Positions 6,593 to 15,944 of a stretch of 35,709 nt of DNA are shown piece by piece. The position numbers were made by a program, and so were the translations under genes. Every line of letters begins with the position of its first letter. Position 1 is the stretch's first letter. Under the pieces are notes generated by a model. That model did not search any database. It saw only the letters and a program-made list of their open reading frames with translations, and was not told where the DNA came from. Where the stretch lies: assembly GCA_902771785.1 (NCBI GenBank), contig CACXYH010000020.1, positions 1 to 35,709 on the forward strand, in the 5' to 3' direction. Origin of the DNA: an uncultured Prevotellaceae bacterium. Its GTDB lineage: Bacteria > Bacteroidota > Bacteroidia > Bacteroidales > Bacteroidaceae.

Positions 6593-9391
6593 ATGAATAC
6601 GACATACTTGAAAGCCCTCAGAAACATCACAGCTGTTGCATGCCTCTTGCTTGCGCAGGCGCTGTTCTTGACGGCAAACATAAGCGCTGCAAAAAACACC
6701 AAGCGCGCCTACACCAAGGAGAATCCGCTCATCGTTGGCTGCAACTGGGACTTCGCGCCTTACCAGTTCGTATCAGACAAGGACGAAGCAACTGGCTTCG
6801 ACGTCGAACTGATATCAATCATCCTGGAGAAGAACGACATTCCCTATAAGTTCGTGGTCACAGGATGGAGAAACCTCATCGACGGGCTGAACAACGAAAC
6901 AATCGACCTCATCATCACCCCACGCTCCAAAAGGCTGGCAAACGAATTCTACACCACAAGAAACGCCTACACCTACTACGAAATCAAGGCCGCAGCGCTC
7001 ACAGACACCAAGAGCATCAACTCGTATGAAGAACTGGCCGATGTCAACGGTACCATCGCACTCGAGATTTCAAGTCCTTCGCTCTACGACTTCATCGAAG
7101 AAAATCTGCCAGACCTGAAGACGGTTTCATGCTCATCGAACGATGCACTTGCGGGCGTCAGAAGCGGAGCCTTCAAGTACTTCCTTTGGGGAGAAATACC
7201 GCTCAAGAGCAAGATCAAGCAGCTGAACATTGAAAACATCAAGCTCTGCAATACCGGTATTCCTCCCGTTGAGCTGAGGGGCTTCAGCCACGACGGCACC
7301 CTCATCGAAATCATCGATGCCGAGTACACTAAGATGGAGCACAACGGCGACCTCGAGGAGCTGCACAACAAGTGGTTCCACCCGGAGCGAATCAAGCACC
7401 ATTTATCGCCAAAAGCCATCATCGGCATTTTGCTCGTGCTTGCTACGCTCATTGTGTTGATGCTTCTGGCTAATCAGTTCATGAAGAAAAACATCAGGAA
7501 GGCTGTCGTCAGAAACGCTGACCTGATGAACATGATGTCGATGGCTGTGAAGAAAGGCGACTTCATCGTCTTGCAGTACGACATCAAGAATAATCGCCTG
7601 ACCAATCAGCAGGGAAACATTCTGCCAAAGGAGGGCATCACCTTCGAGGAGTTCATCGATCGCCTGGCCGATGAAGACAAAGGGCACTTTACGCAGAACA
7701 GTAACGACATGTTTAGCAAGCAAATCACCTCGAAGGCCATCAAGATCAAATGGAACAGCGGCACCAAGGAGAAACCCAACTGGCGCCACTTCAGAGGTCA
7801 CGCCGTGCTGGAGCTCGACGATTTCGGAAGACCGCGATACACCGTCAATGCCGTCAAGGACATGACCGAAAGCGTGGGGCACCGCTACTCCGACGACGCA
7901 CTCACGCAGCAGTTCTGGAGAATGTTCGACACATCGCTCATCGCCATGTCGTTCTACGACAAAGACGGCAAGCTGCTCGACCTGAACAGGAAGATGAAGG
8001 AAATCTGCGGCATCACGGAAGATAACCTCGAGTTTTTCAGAGTGTCGCGCTTGCAGGATGTGCCCATCTTCGCCAAAGACTTCGACCCCACGAGCCACGA
8101 TGTCATGCATTGCTGCCAGCACATGCATTATCCGGAGATGGGCATCGACAGGTACCTCGAGCTCCGCATCCGTCCCATCTTCGACGTCAACGACGAACTG
8201 CTCTACCACACCGTCACGGCACGCGACATTACCGACGAGCGCAACATGTACCTCACGCAAATCAACAACGAGCACGAACTGCAGAAAGCCAATGATGCAG
8301 TCACACAATATGAAAACGAGCTGCGCTACCTGCTGGAGAAAAGCGACACCTATGTGTGGACCTTCAACCTTATCACACAAGAAATCACTTTCTCACGCAC
8401 GTTGTCACACGTCGTCTTTGTAAAAGCCAAAAACGATTACCTGAGCTGGATGCCGGAGGAAGACCAAAAGGAAGCCGAACAAAATATGGTGGAGACCATC
8501 ATGCAAGGCAAACCTTTCAATGCCACCCACCACTTCAACTATACACCCGTCACACCCGCCACCTCTTGGTTTGTGCTCAGCGGCCTTCCCTCTTTCGACG
8601 AGAAAGGAAACATGACGGGCTACTTCGGCATAGCCCGCGACATCACCAAACTGATGGATACTCAGGAGAAACTGAAGCAAGAAACGGTACGTGCCGATGA
8701 ATCGGGCAAGCTGAAGAGCGTGTTCCTGGCCAACATGACCCACGAAATCCGCACCCCGCTGAACTCCATCGTGGGCTTTGCCGACTTACTGCAGATGGTA
8801 GAATCGCCCGAAGACAAGCACGAGTTCATTCGAATCATCCGCAACAACTGCGACATGCTCTTGCGCCTCATCGACGATATCATCGAGGCATCGAACATGA
8901 ACCAGGGGCCACTCTACATCGAGATCACCGACGTAGACTTTGCACAAGTGTTCAACGATATCTGCCAGACGCTGGCACAGCGCGTCCAGGAGCCTGGCGT
9001 TGCCTTCATCGTCGACAACCCCTACAACAGCTTCCCCACTCGGCTCGACAAGGGACGCATGCAGCAAGTCATCACCAATTTCGTAACCAACGCCGTCAAA
9101 TACACCCACGAAGGCCACATCAAGGTGGGCTATCGCTATGAGAACGGCGGCATCTATATGTATTGCGAAGATACCGGAGCAGGCATTCCCAAGGACAAGC
9201 AGGCCTCGGTCTTCGAACGCTTTGTCAAGCTGAACGACTTCATACAAGGCACCGGTCTCGGACTCTCCATCTGCAAATCGATAGCCGACCGCTGCAACGG
9301 AAAGATTGGAGTCGACAGCGAAGGCGAAGGCAAGGGTTCAACCTTCTGGATCTGGATTCCCTGCGAACGAAAAGAAAACAACCAAGCCTAA
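6593..9391 (+). CDS. SBP-PAS sensor histidine kinase 2, canonical His
   Basis: This 932-aa sensor starts at ATG 6593, 25 bases after kinase 1. It has a signal-type N-terminus, a periplasmic SBP_bac_3-like domain (about 45-265; GFDVELISII, then DLIITPRSKR), a transmembrane helix (about 274-296), three PAS-like regions (about 315-425, 440-565, 580-695), a DHp and a HATPase_c domain. The DHp carries His717 in NMTHEIRTPLN. The ATPase has a full N-box (NFVTNAVKYT), G1 DTGAGI, F-box VFERF and G2 GTGLGL, so it should be an active kinase. There is no receiver or HPt domain. It pairs in sequence with kinase 4 rather than with its neighbours. By inference it could trans-phosphorylate a response regulator encoded elsewhere. 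Confidence 0.9.
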   Translation: MNTTYLKALRNITAVACLLLAQALFLTANISAAKNTKRAYTKENPLIVGCNWDFAPYQFVSDKDEATGFDVELISIILEKNDIPYKFVVTGWRNLIDGLNNETIDLIITPRSKRLANEFYTTRNAYTYYEIKAAALTDTKSINSYEELADVNGTIALEISSPSLYDFIEENLPDLKTVSCSSNDALAGVRSGAFKYFLWGEIPLKSKIKQLNIENIKLCNTGIPPVELRGFSHDGTLIEIIDAEYTKMEHNGDLEELHNKWFHPERIKHHLSPKAIIGILLVLATLIVLMLLANQFMKKNIRKAVVRNADLMNMMSMAVKKGDFIVLQYDIKNNRLTNQQGNILPKEGITFEEFIDRLADEDKGHFTQNSNDMFSKQITSKAIKIKWNSGTKEKPNWRHFRGHAVLELDDFGRPRYTVNAVKDMTESVGHRYSDDALTQQFWRMFDTSLIAMSFYDKDGKLLDLNRKMKEICGITEDNLEFFRVSRLQDVPIFAKDFDPTSHDVMHCCQHMHYPEMGIDRYLELRIRPIFDVNDELLYHTVTARDITDERNMYLTQINNEHELQKANDAVTQYENELRYLLEKSDTYVWTFNLITQEITFSRTLSHVVFVKAKNDYLSWMPEEDQKEAEQNMVETIMQGKPFNATHHFNYTPVTPATSWFVLSGLPSFDEKGNMTGYFGIARDITKLMDTQEKLKQETVRADESGKLKSVFLANMTHEIRTPLNSIVGFADLLQMVESPEDKHEFIRIIRNNCDMLLRLIDDIIEASNMNQGPLYIEITDVDFAQVFNDICQTLAQRVQEPGVAFIVDNPYNSFPTRLDKGRMQQVITNFVTNAVKYTHEGHIKVGYRYENGGIYMYCEDTGAGIPKDKQASVFERFVKLNDFIQGTGLGLSICKSIADRCNGKIGVDSEGEGKGSTFWIWIPCERKENNQA

Positions 9392-9393
9392 CA

Positions 9394-12213
9394 ATGAACC
9401 GTAAAAAATTGACGACAGTCATCCTGTGTCTGTCGGCAGTCCTGAACATCACGGCACAGGACACGCTCAAAAGCAGAGCCTACACACAGGAGCGCCCCCT
9501 CATCTACGAGGGAGCACAGGACCTATGGCCCTATAGTTTCCTGAACGACAACGGACAGCCCGACGGCTACAACATCGACCTGATGAAGCTGATGCTGGGG
9601 CGGCTGGGCATTCCCTATGTCATCAAGCTCAAGCCACGCATGGCGGCCTTCAGAGACATGAAAGCAGAAAAGTCGGACCTGATGATCGGACTTACTGCCG
9701 GATTCCACGAACAGTATGGCTACTACAGCGAGAACTCCGTCACGCTGTTCACGCAGAGCATCCTGTCTCCCAAAAGCTCGCCTACAAAAATCCACAACTT
9801 CCGCGACCTGGCCACACACAAGGTCTACGTCAACGACAGCAGCCTGTGCCACCACCTCATGGTCGACTACGGCTGGGGCAACAACGCCATTCCCACCAGC
9901 ACCATTGGCGAGACCATCAAACAGATGAGCACCGAAGAGAAGGGCGAACTGGTGTGGAACACGCTCTCGCTGAAATGGATGCTCAGGAAGTTCCAGATAG
10001 ACAACCTCGAGATAACGCCCGTCGACATGCCCCACGGCGAATATAAGTTCATGTCGGGCGACAAGCATCTCATCAGCCAGCTCGACAGCGTCTTCGTACT
10101 CCTTAACTCAACCGACAAGCTCTTGCCGCTGCAAAACAAATGGTTCTACCCCGAGCGGCAGGAGGAGCACACACCGGTATGGGTATGGTATGCAGCAGCA
10201 GGCATTGGCGCCCTGCTGCTCGTCATGCTCATCTTCATACTGGCCTACCGGCATAAAGCCACACGCATCACCGCCGACAACATCAAGCGCAACCGACGAC
10301 TGGCTCTCATCCTCGAAACGAGCGGCGTGCGCATCTGGACCTACGACCTGAGAGCTCGCCAGTTCACCTGGCGCAACGAGTACGGACAGCCAGCCTACGT
10401 CTACAGCCGCGAAGAGTTTGCCACACGCTACAGCCCCGACGACTTCGAACGGCTGAAAGATGCCATCAAGCAACTGGCCGAGCTACCCCCATGCGAGGAT
10501 GGTGCAGAAGAACAGACCATCACACTCGACATCAAAGCCAAGGACGCGCGCGAAGACGGCGACACCGAGATGCACGACTTCGTCATCGCCCTCTCGGTGC
10601 TGCACCGCAACCAGCACGGCAAACCGACGGTCATCATCGGCACCAAGAAAGACGTCACGGAGAAACGCCGACGCGAACAGAAGGCCGAAGAAGAGGCCAT
10701 GGACTACTGGGCCGTGTTCTACACACCGATGGTGGCCATCCTGTTCTTCGACAAGAACAACGTGCTCACCAACATCAACTGGAAGGGCTGCGACCTGTTC
10801 GAGTGCGACCGCGACGAGCTCATTGAGGAACAAGTCACCCTGAAAGACTTCTTCGAAATCGACATCACGGAAGAGGAAGCCAACAACTTCTACGCCACAA
10901 TGATTGTCGACATGACTCGCATACCCAGCAGCCAGCGCAAGGTAAAGTCAATCAAATGCGAGGGAAAGCTCATCGTCGACTACCGATTTATGACAGCCTA
11001 CGACGAGAACCACGAGCTGCTGGGAACCTTTGCTATCTGTTCCGACTCGCACTACAAGACGCTCCTGCAGGAAAAGCAGAAAGAATGCCTGCAACGCCTT
11101 CAGGACATCAAGGCAAAGGAAGAAGAATACATCGGCACCATCGACGAGTTCATCAGCGGCGGACTGTCGCGCATCGTCAGCTACTCGCCCATCTCTCACG
11201 TGCTCACCATCTTCAAAGGTGTCAACAAGGTGCAGATGAAACTGACGCAGACGCGACTCATGACGCTCATCGACAGCCGCATGAGCAACAAGGCCATGCG
11301 CTTCGTCAGCAGCATGGACAGTCTGACGCTCACCCCCATCACGGGCGACTTGCGCACCATCCTGCGCATCAAGGGCCAGCGCATACTTCACGTGGACTTC
11401 CACCTGATTCCGCAGCTCGACCGGAACAAGAACGTTACTGAGTATATAGGAATACTGCGCGACATCTCGGAAGAGAAAGACGTCGAACAGCAGCTGGCCC
11501 GACTTGAAGCCAAAGCACAGGAGATTGAGGACACCAAGACGCTCTTCGTCAGAAACATGATGCAGGAAATCACAACGCCCCTGAGCAAAGTGACCGACAA
11601 TGCTGCCCTGCTCAATGCAAACAAAAACGACGAGACCGACATGGCCACCATCAACACCATCATGGAGAATGCCGACCAGCTGACCCACATCATCAACAAC
11701 ATTCTCTACCTGTCGCGCCTGGAAGCCCACATGGTAGAGATAACGAAGAGGCCCACCGACCTGGCCGAAATCTTCGAAAGCTACTGCCGCAACGGATGGG
11801 AGAAGCACATGAACAGCGACGTGAACTACATTGTCGACAATCCCTACAAGGAACTTGTGGTCGACATTGACGGCGAGCACCTGGGCTACCTCATCTCACA
11901 GCTGACGCTGAATGCCGCCCAACACACGCAAAAGGGCTACATCCGCACACGCTACGACTACGTAGGCCGACGACTCACCATCTCGGTGGAAGATACTGGC
12001 GAGGGCATTGACTCTGAAAAGCTCGAAGAGCTCAACCGCAACTCTGGCGATGAAGACCACACCAGCAGCGGACTGGGACTGACCATCTGCAAAGAACTGG
12101 CCCTGCAGATGGGAGGCTCCATGGAAATAAGCTCCGAGCAAGGACTGGGCACAACCATCTGGGTGCTGCTTCCCTGCCATGCCGACGTCATCAAGCGAAA
12201 GAAGACCGTCTAA
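9394..12213 (+). CDS. SBP-PAS sensor histidine kinase 3, phosphoacceptor His replaced by Gln
   Basis: This 939-aa relative of kinase 1 starts only two bases after the kinase 2 stop. It has a signal peptide (MNRKKLTTVILCLSAVLNITAQ region), an SBP_bac_3-like domain (about 35-255; DGYNIDLMKLML, IPYVIKLKP as in kinase 1), a transmembrane helix (about 260-285) and three PAS-like regions. The DHp reads NMMQEITTPLS: residue 724 is Gln instead of His and the usual Arg is Thr. The ATPase keeps DTGEGI and SSGLGL but has QLTLNAAQHT for the N-box, and the F-box region (about LNRNSGDEDH) has no recognisable FERF motif. It is the most degenerate of the four, yet the reading frame is intact over its whole length, which argues for a retained function rather than decay. 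Confidence 0.9.
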   Translation: MNRKKLTTVILCLSAVLNITAQDTLKSRAYTQERPLIYEGAQDLWPYSFLNDNGQPDGYNIDLMKLMLGRLGIPYVIKLKPRMAAFRDMKAEKSDLMIGLTAGFHEQYGYYSENSVTLFTQSILSPKSSPTKIHNFRDLATHKVYVNDSSLCHHLMVDYGWGNNAIPTSTIGETIKQMSTEEKGELVWNTLSLKWMLRKFQIDNLEITPVDMPHGEYKFMSGDKHLISQLDSVFVLLNSTDKLLPLQNKWFYPERQEEHTPVWVWYAAAGIGALLLVMLIFILAYRHKATRITADNIKRNRRLALILETSGVRIWTYDLRARQFTWRNEYGQPAYVYSREEFATRYSPDDFERLKDAIKQLAELPPCEDGAEEQTITLDIKAKDAREDGDTEMHDFVIALSVLHRNQHGKPTVIIGTKKDVTEKRRREQKAEEEAMDYWAVFYTPMVAILFFDKNNVLTNINWKGCDLFECDRDELIEEQVTLKDFFEIDITEEEANNFYATMIVDMTRIPSSQRKVKSIKCEGKLIVDYRFMTAYDENHELLGTFAICSDSHYKTLLQEKQKECLQRLQDIKAKEEEYIGTIDEFISGGLSRIVSYSPISHVLTIFKGVNKVQMKLTQTRLMTLIDSRMSNKAMRFVSSMDSLTLTPITGDLRTILRIKGQRILHVDFHLIPQLDRNKNVTEYIGILRDISEEKDVEQQLARLEAKAQEIEDTKTLFVRNMMQEITTPLSKVTDNAALLNANKNDETDMATINTIMENADQLTHIINNILYLSRLEAHMVEITKRPTDLAEIFESYCRNGWEKHMNSDVNYIVDNPYKELVVDIDGEHLGYLISQLTLNAAQHTQKGYIRTRYDYVGRRLTISVEDTGEGIDSEKLEELNRNSGDEDHTSSGLGLTICKELALQMGGSMEISSEQGLGTTIWVLLPCHADVIKRKKTV

Positions 12214-12240
12214 AGGAAACTAAAAAAACAACCGTTAAAC

Positions 12241-15054
12241 ATGAAGAAGACCTATTATATAATATATAAGGTGGCAACAGCACTCCTCCTGCTGTTTGCC
12301 CTCGGCCTGACAGCCTTGCCAGCCTCCGGGCAGAACAGGGGAAGGCAATATGACGCCGACCATCCCCTGACCATCATTGGCGACTGGGACAAGCCGCCCT
12401 ACGAATTTCTGAACGACCATGGAGTGCCCGCAGGAACCAACATCGACCTGATGAAGCGCATTGCCCAGAAAATGGGCATCCCCTGCCGCTTCATCCTGAA
12501 GGAATGGAGCAGCGCGATGAAGGCCTTCGAACGCGGCGATGCCGACCTCATCCTGGCCAATGTGCGCCGGTACCGTTCGCCGGCCTACCACAGCACCCAA
12601 AACATCATAAACTACGACCGCATCTGCGCCGCCACCCTGGCCGACACCACCGGCCATACTGTGTCGAACAAGGAGCTCATCAGCGGAGGCTTGGTGCTGA
12701 AACCTGGCGACTACACAAGCATGTTCTTCCGCGACGTCACCCCCGAAGAGGCCGCCAACATAGAATACCAGTCACCCAAAGTGGCATTACAGGGTGTTAT
12801 AGCCGGCGACTACAAGTATTTCGTGTGGGGCGAGGAACCGCTGAAAAGGAAAATCAAGGAGCTGAACCTGGAAGGTCTGGAGCTCAAGGATGTCAGCCTC
12901 CCCGTCAGCGAAATCCATATCATCGGACACGACAAGGACCTCATCTACGAAATCGACGACATCTACTCGCGACTGAAACAGAGCGGCGAGGTGCAGCGCA
13001 TCAACGACCAGTGGTTGCACCCCGAACGCATCAAAGAGACATGGAACTTCTGGCCCTTCGTCTACATATTCATAGGCCTGATGCTGCTCACAGCCATCTT
13101 CTACGGCATGACACGCATGGCCAGGAAACACCTGCGCCACGCCACCCGCAACTCTCGCGACCTGTACGACATGATGTACAAGGCCCTGCACATGGGCAAC
13201 TTCCACATCGTGGAATACGACATCAAGCGCGACCTCTTCACCAACAGCTACGGAATGCCCATTCTCCCGAGCGAAGGCATCAGCCTGAAAGAGTTCACTG
13301 AGCACATACACCCCCATGAAGCACAGGAATTCACCCAAAAGATGAACATGCTGCTCAGCGGACGCGAGCGAAAGTTTGAACTGAGGAAGCGGTGGAAAGC
13401 CTTCGGCGAAGACGACCGTTGGCTCAACCTGGAAGGCCACGCCATCGTGGAGCTGGATGCCGACGGGCAGCCCGCCTTCGTCATCAATGCGGTCAACGAC
13501 CTGACAAAGAACATGGAGGACGACCGCGACACCCGCGAGATGGAACAGCTGTTCCACACGCTATCGAACCTGCCTTTCGTAGCTCAGTCGTTCTACGACA
13601 AGGATGGCTGGCTGATAAGCCTCAACGATGCCATGAAGCAGCTGTGCGGCATCAGCAGCGAAAACCCGGAAACCGAGCGCTACTGGAAGAGCCTCAACCT
13701 CTTCGATACACCTCAATTCCACGGCATCTTCACGCCCGAGGACCGCGAGGACATACTCATGTGCCAGCACATGAAATACCCAGAAATCAACGTCGACCGC
13801 TACATTGAGTTCCAAATCCATCCGCTGTTCAGCGCCACCGGCGACATCTACTCCTATTTCGTGTCAGCCATCGACATCAGCGACGTGCGCCAACGCCACT
13901 TGAAAGTAAACCGGCTGAAACGCGAAATACAACAGACCACAGCCAGAAACGAGCTCCACGAGCAATGGCTGAAGTTCCTGACCAGACAGGGAAACACATT
14001 CCTCTGGCACAGCGACGTGAGACAGCAGACGGCCTACTTCTACCGCTCGCTCGAGGCAAAAGAAAAAGACGAATACGTCGAGCTGCCCTTCGCCACACAC
14101 ATCTCCTACATGCCCGAATCGGAGCGCACGCAGGCCATGGAACTGTACAACAACCCCAAGCCCTACGACAGCATTCAGCACTTCACCAACACCATCTTCG
14201 ACACCGGCGAGTCGTGGTATCACATGACCGGACAACCCATGTTCGACGACCAAGGCAACTTCATCGGGCATCGAGGCTATTCGCTCGACATCACCCGCAA
14301 AATGAGTCTGAAGAGCCGGCAGGCCGAGAAGGAGATGCTGGTGAACGACAGCGCACGGCTGAAGAGCAGCTTCATGGCGTCGATGACCCACGAGCTGCGC
14401 ACGCCACTCAACTCCATCGTAGGCTTCACCGACGTGCTCAGGGTTGTCGACGACAGCACCGAGCGCGGCGAGTACCTGCGCATCATCCGAAACAACTGCG
14501 ACATGCTGCAGCGACTCATCAGCGACATTCTCGTGGCATCGTCGCTCCACGACGGACCTACCTCGATAGAGCCCGCCGACATAGAGTTCTCCAAGGCCTT
14601 CGACGACCTCTGCCTCACCATGCAGCAGCGCGTGGAGGAAGCAGGCCTTGAGTTCCAGAAGGACAATCCTTACGAGACTTTCTACACGACGCTCGACATG
14701 GATCGCATCGTCCAGGTCGTCACCAACTTCGTGACCAATGCCGTGAAGTTCACCAAGCAGGGGCACATCAAGCTGGGCTATACCTACACTCAACACGGCC
14801 TGCGCATCTACTGCGAAGACACCGGTGCCGGCATTCCCAAGGACAAGCAGGAAGTCATCTTCGAACGCTTCGTCAAGCTCGACGAGTTTGTGCAGGGCAC
14901 CGGCATGGGTCTCAACATCTGCAAGAGCATTGCCGAGCGCTGCGGAGGCAAGATTGGCGTCATCAGCGAGGGGCCTGACACAGGTTCTACTTTCTGGATA
15001 TGGATACCCTGCGAGCGAAAGCTGTCGCCCGTCACATCAACAAGCAATCAATAA
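12241..15054 (+). CDS. SBP-PAS sensor histidine kinase 4, canonical His
   Basis: This 937-aa relative of kinase 2 begins 27 bases after kinase 3. It has a signal-type N-terminus (hydrophobic about 10-30, ending near SGQ), an SBP_bac_3-like domain (about 40-260; GTNIDLMKRIAQKMGI), a transmembrane helix (about 270-292), three PAS-like regions, a DHp with His717 in SMTHELRTPLN, and a HATPase_c domain with N-box NFVTNAVKFT, DTGAGI, IFERF and GTGMGL. All catalytic boxes are intact and the His has the same residue number as in kinase 2, so the two are recent-looking paralogues. No receiver domain follows. The gene is 17 bases ahead of the AraC-type regulator and almost certainly cotranscribed with it. 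Confidence 0.9.
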   Translation: MKKTYYIIYKVATALLLLFALGLTALPASGQNRGRQYDADHPLTIIGDWDKPPYEFLNDHGVPAGTNIDLMKRIAQKMGIPCRFILKEWSSAMKAFERGDADLILANVRRYRSPAYHSTQNIINYDRICAATLADTTGHTVSNKELISGGLVLKPGDYTSMFFRDVTPEEAANIEYQSPKVALQGVIAGDYKYFVWGEEPLKRKIKELNLEGLELKDVSLPVSEIHIIGHDKDLIYEIDDIYSRLKQSGEVQRINDQWLHPERIKETWNFWPFVYIFIGLMLLTAIFYGMTRMARKHLRHATRNSRDLYDMMYKALHMGNFHIVEYDIKRDLFTNSYGMPILPSEGISLKEFTEHIHPHEAQEFTQKMNMLLSGRERKFELRKRWKAFGEDDRWLNLEGHAIVELDADGQPAFVINAVNDLTKNMEDDRDTREMEQLFHTLSNLPFVAQSFYDKDGWLISLNDAMKQLCGISSENPETERYWKSLNLFDTPQFHGIFTPEDREDILMCQHMKYPEINVDRYIEFQIHPLFSATGDIYSYFVSAIDISDVRQRHLKVNRLKREIQQTTARNELHEQWLKFLTRQGNTFLWHSDVRQQTAYFYRSLEAKEKDEYVELPFATHISYMPESERTQAMELYNNPKPYDSIQHFTNTIFDTGESWYHMTGQPMFDDQGNFIGHRGYSLDITRKMSLKSRQAEKEMLVNDSARLKSSFMASMTHELRTPLNSIVGFTDVLRVVDDSTERGEYLRIIRNNCDMLQRLISDILVASSLHDGPTSIEPADIEFSKAFDDLCLTMQQRVEEAGLEFQKDNPYETFYTTLDMDRIVQVVTNFVTNAVKFTKQGHIKLGYTYTQHGLRIYCEDTGAGIPKDKQEVIFERFVKLDEFVQGTGMGLNICKSIAERCGGKIGVISEGPDTGSTFWIWIPCERKLSPVTSTSNQ

Positions 15055-15071
15055 CTAAAGTTTTTCAGACT

Positions 15072-15944
15072 ATGCAGAAGAGCAAATACATGTTAGCAAG
15101 CGAACGCGACGAGCTGTGGGGGCTCACCGTAACCACCATCGGCTACGAAGAGATCGGCCCCGGCGACACCTACCCCACCCGCGGTCATGCCGACGGCTAC
15201 TACTTTGAAATAGACAAAGGCCGCGAGTTCCGCGACGAATACCAGTTGCTCTACATCACTGAAGGCCAAGGTGTGTTCCACAGCCACACCGTCAAAGAGG
15301 CCACACTCCACGAAGGCGACCTGTTCCTGCTTTTCCCCGGCGAATGGCACAGCTACCACCCGCTGCCGCAACGTGGCTGGAAAAGCTACTGGATTGGATT
15401 CCGCGGACGCAACATCGACGACCGTGTCAGGGCCGGCTTCCTACTTCCCACCAAGCCCATCTATCACGTGGGCTTCAGCGATGCCATCGTCAGGCTCTAC
15501 CGCAAAGCCTTCGACACCGCAATAGAAGAGGCAGCCTACTCGCAACAGCTCATGGCTGGCATCGTCAACCACCTCATCGGCATGATGTACTCGCTGGAAC
15601 GCAACATCGAGCTGAGCCGTAACCAGCAGCATGTCGACATGGTGAACCGGGCCCGTCTGCGCATTCGCGAGTCGCTCGAAAGCTCACTCACCATCCAGCA
15701 GGTGGCCGAAGAGATGGGTGTCAGCTACAGCAACTTCCGCAAACTGTTCAAGGAGCACACGGGCCTTTCGCCCGCCACCTATCAGCAAGACCTGCGTCTG
15801 CAGCGGGCCAAAGAACTGCTCACCACGACCGATGCCAGCATCAAGGAGATTGCCTACCGGCTGAACTTCGACTCGCCCGACTACTTTTCGGCCAAATTCA
15901 AGCAGAAGACGGGACGCAAACCCAGCGAGTTAAGAAGCAAATAG
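15072..15944 (+). CDS. AraC-family transcriptional regulator with cupin-like sensor
   Basis: This 290-aa regulator has an N-terminal AraC_binding/cupin-like domain (about 52-98: DEYQLLYITEGQG, then LHEGDLFLLFPGEWHSY) and a C-terminal pair of helix-turn-helix motifs (about 207-226 and 257-277, with the family-typical IKEIAYRLNFDSPDYFSAKFK). It has no receiver domain, so it does not look like a direct phosphotransfer target of the kinases. It more likely binds a small molecule, often a sugar in this family. ATG 15072 is used because it gives a normal AraC N-terminus, although an upstream in-frame ATG exists at 15000 inside kinase 4. It is the last gene of the kinase operon. Its targets are unknown; the rhamnose-type operon at 21.5 kb is one candidate. 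Its last 15 bases overlap the convergent nhaD gene. Confidence 0.9.
   Translation: MQKSKYMLASERDELWGLTVTTIGYEEIGPGDTYPTRGHADGYYFEIDKGREFRDEYQLLYITEGQGVFHSHTVKEATLHEGDLFLLFPGEWHSYHPLPQRGWKSYWIGFRGRNIDDRVRAGFLLPTKPIYHVGFSDAIVRLYRKAFDTAIEEAAYSQQLMAGIVNHLIGMMYSLERNIELSRNQQHVDMVNRARLRIRESLESSLTIQQVAEEMGVSYSNFRKLFKEHTGLSPATYQQDLRLQRAKELLTTTDASIKEIAYRLNFDSPDYFSAKFKQKTGRKPSELRSK

Noticed and set aside
15072-15944. Calling the AraC-type regulator RhaR or a rhamnose regulator
   Set aside because: It is in the kinase operon, about 5.5 kb from the rhamnose-type genes with unrelated genes between, and no shared binding site could be shown.
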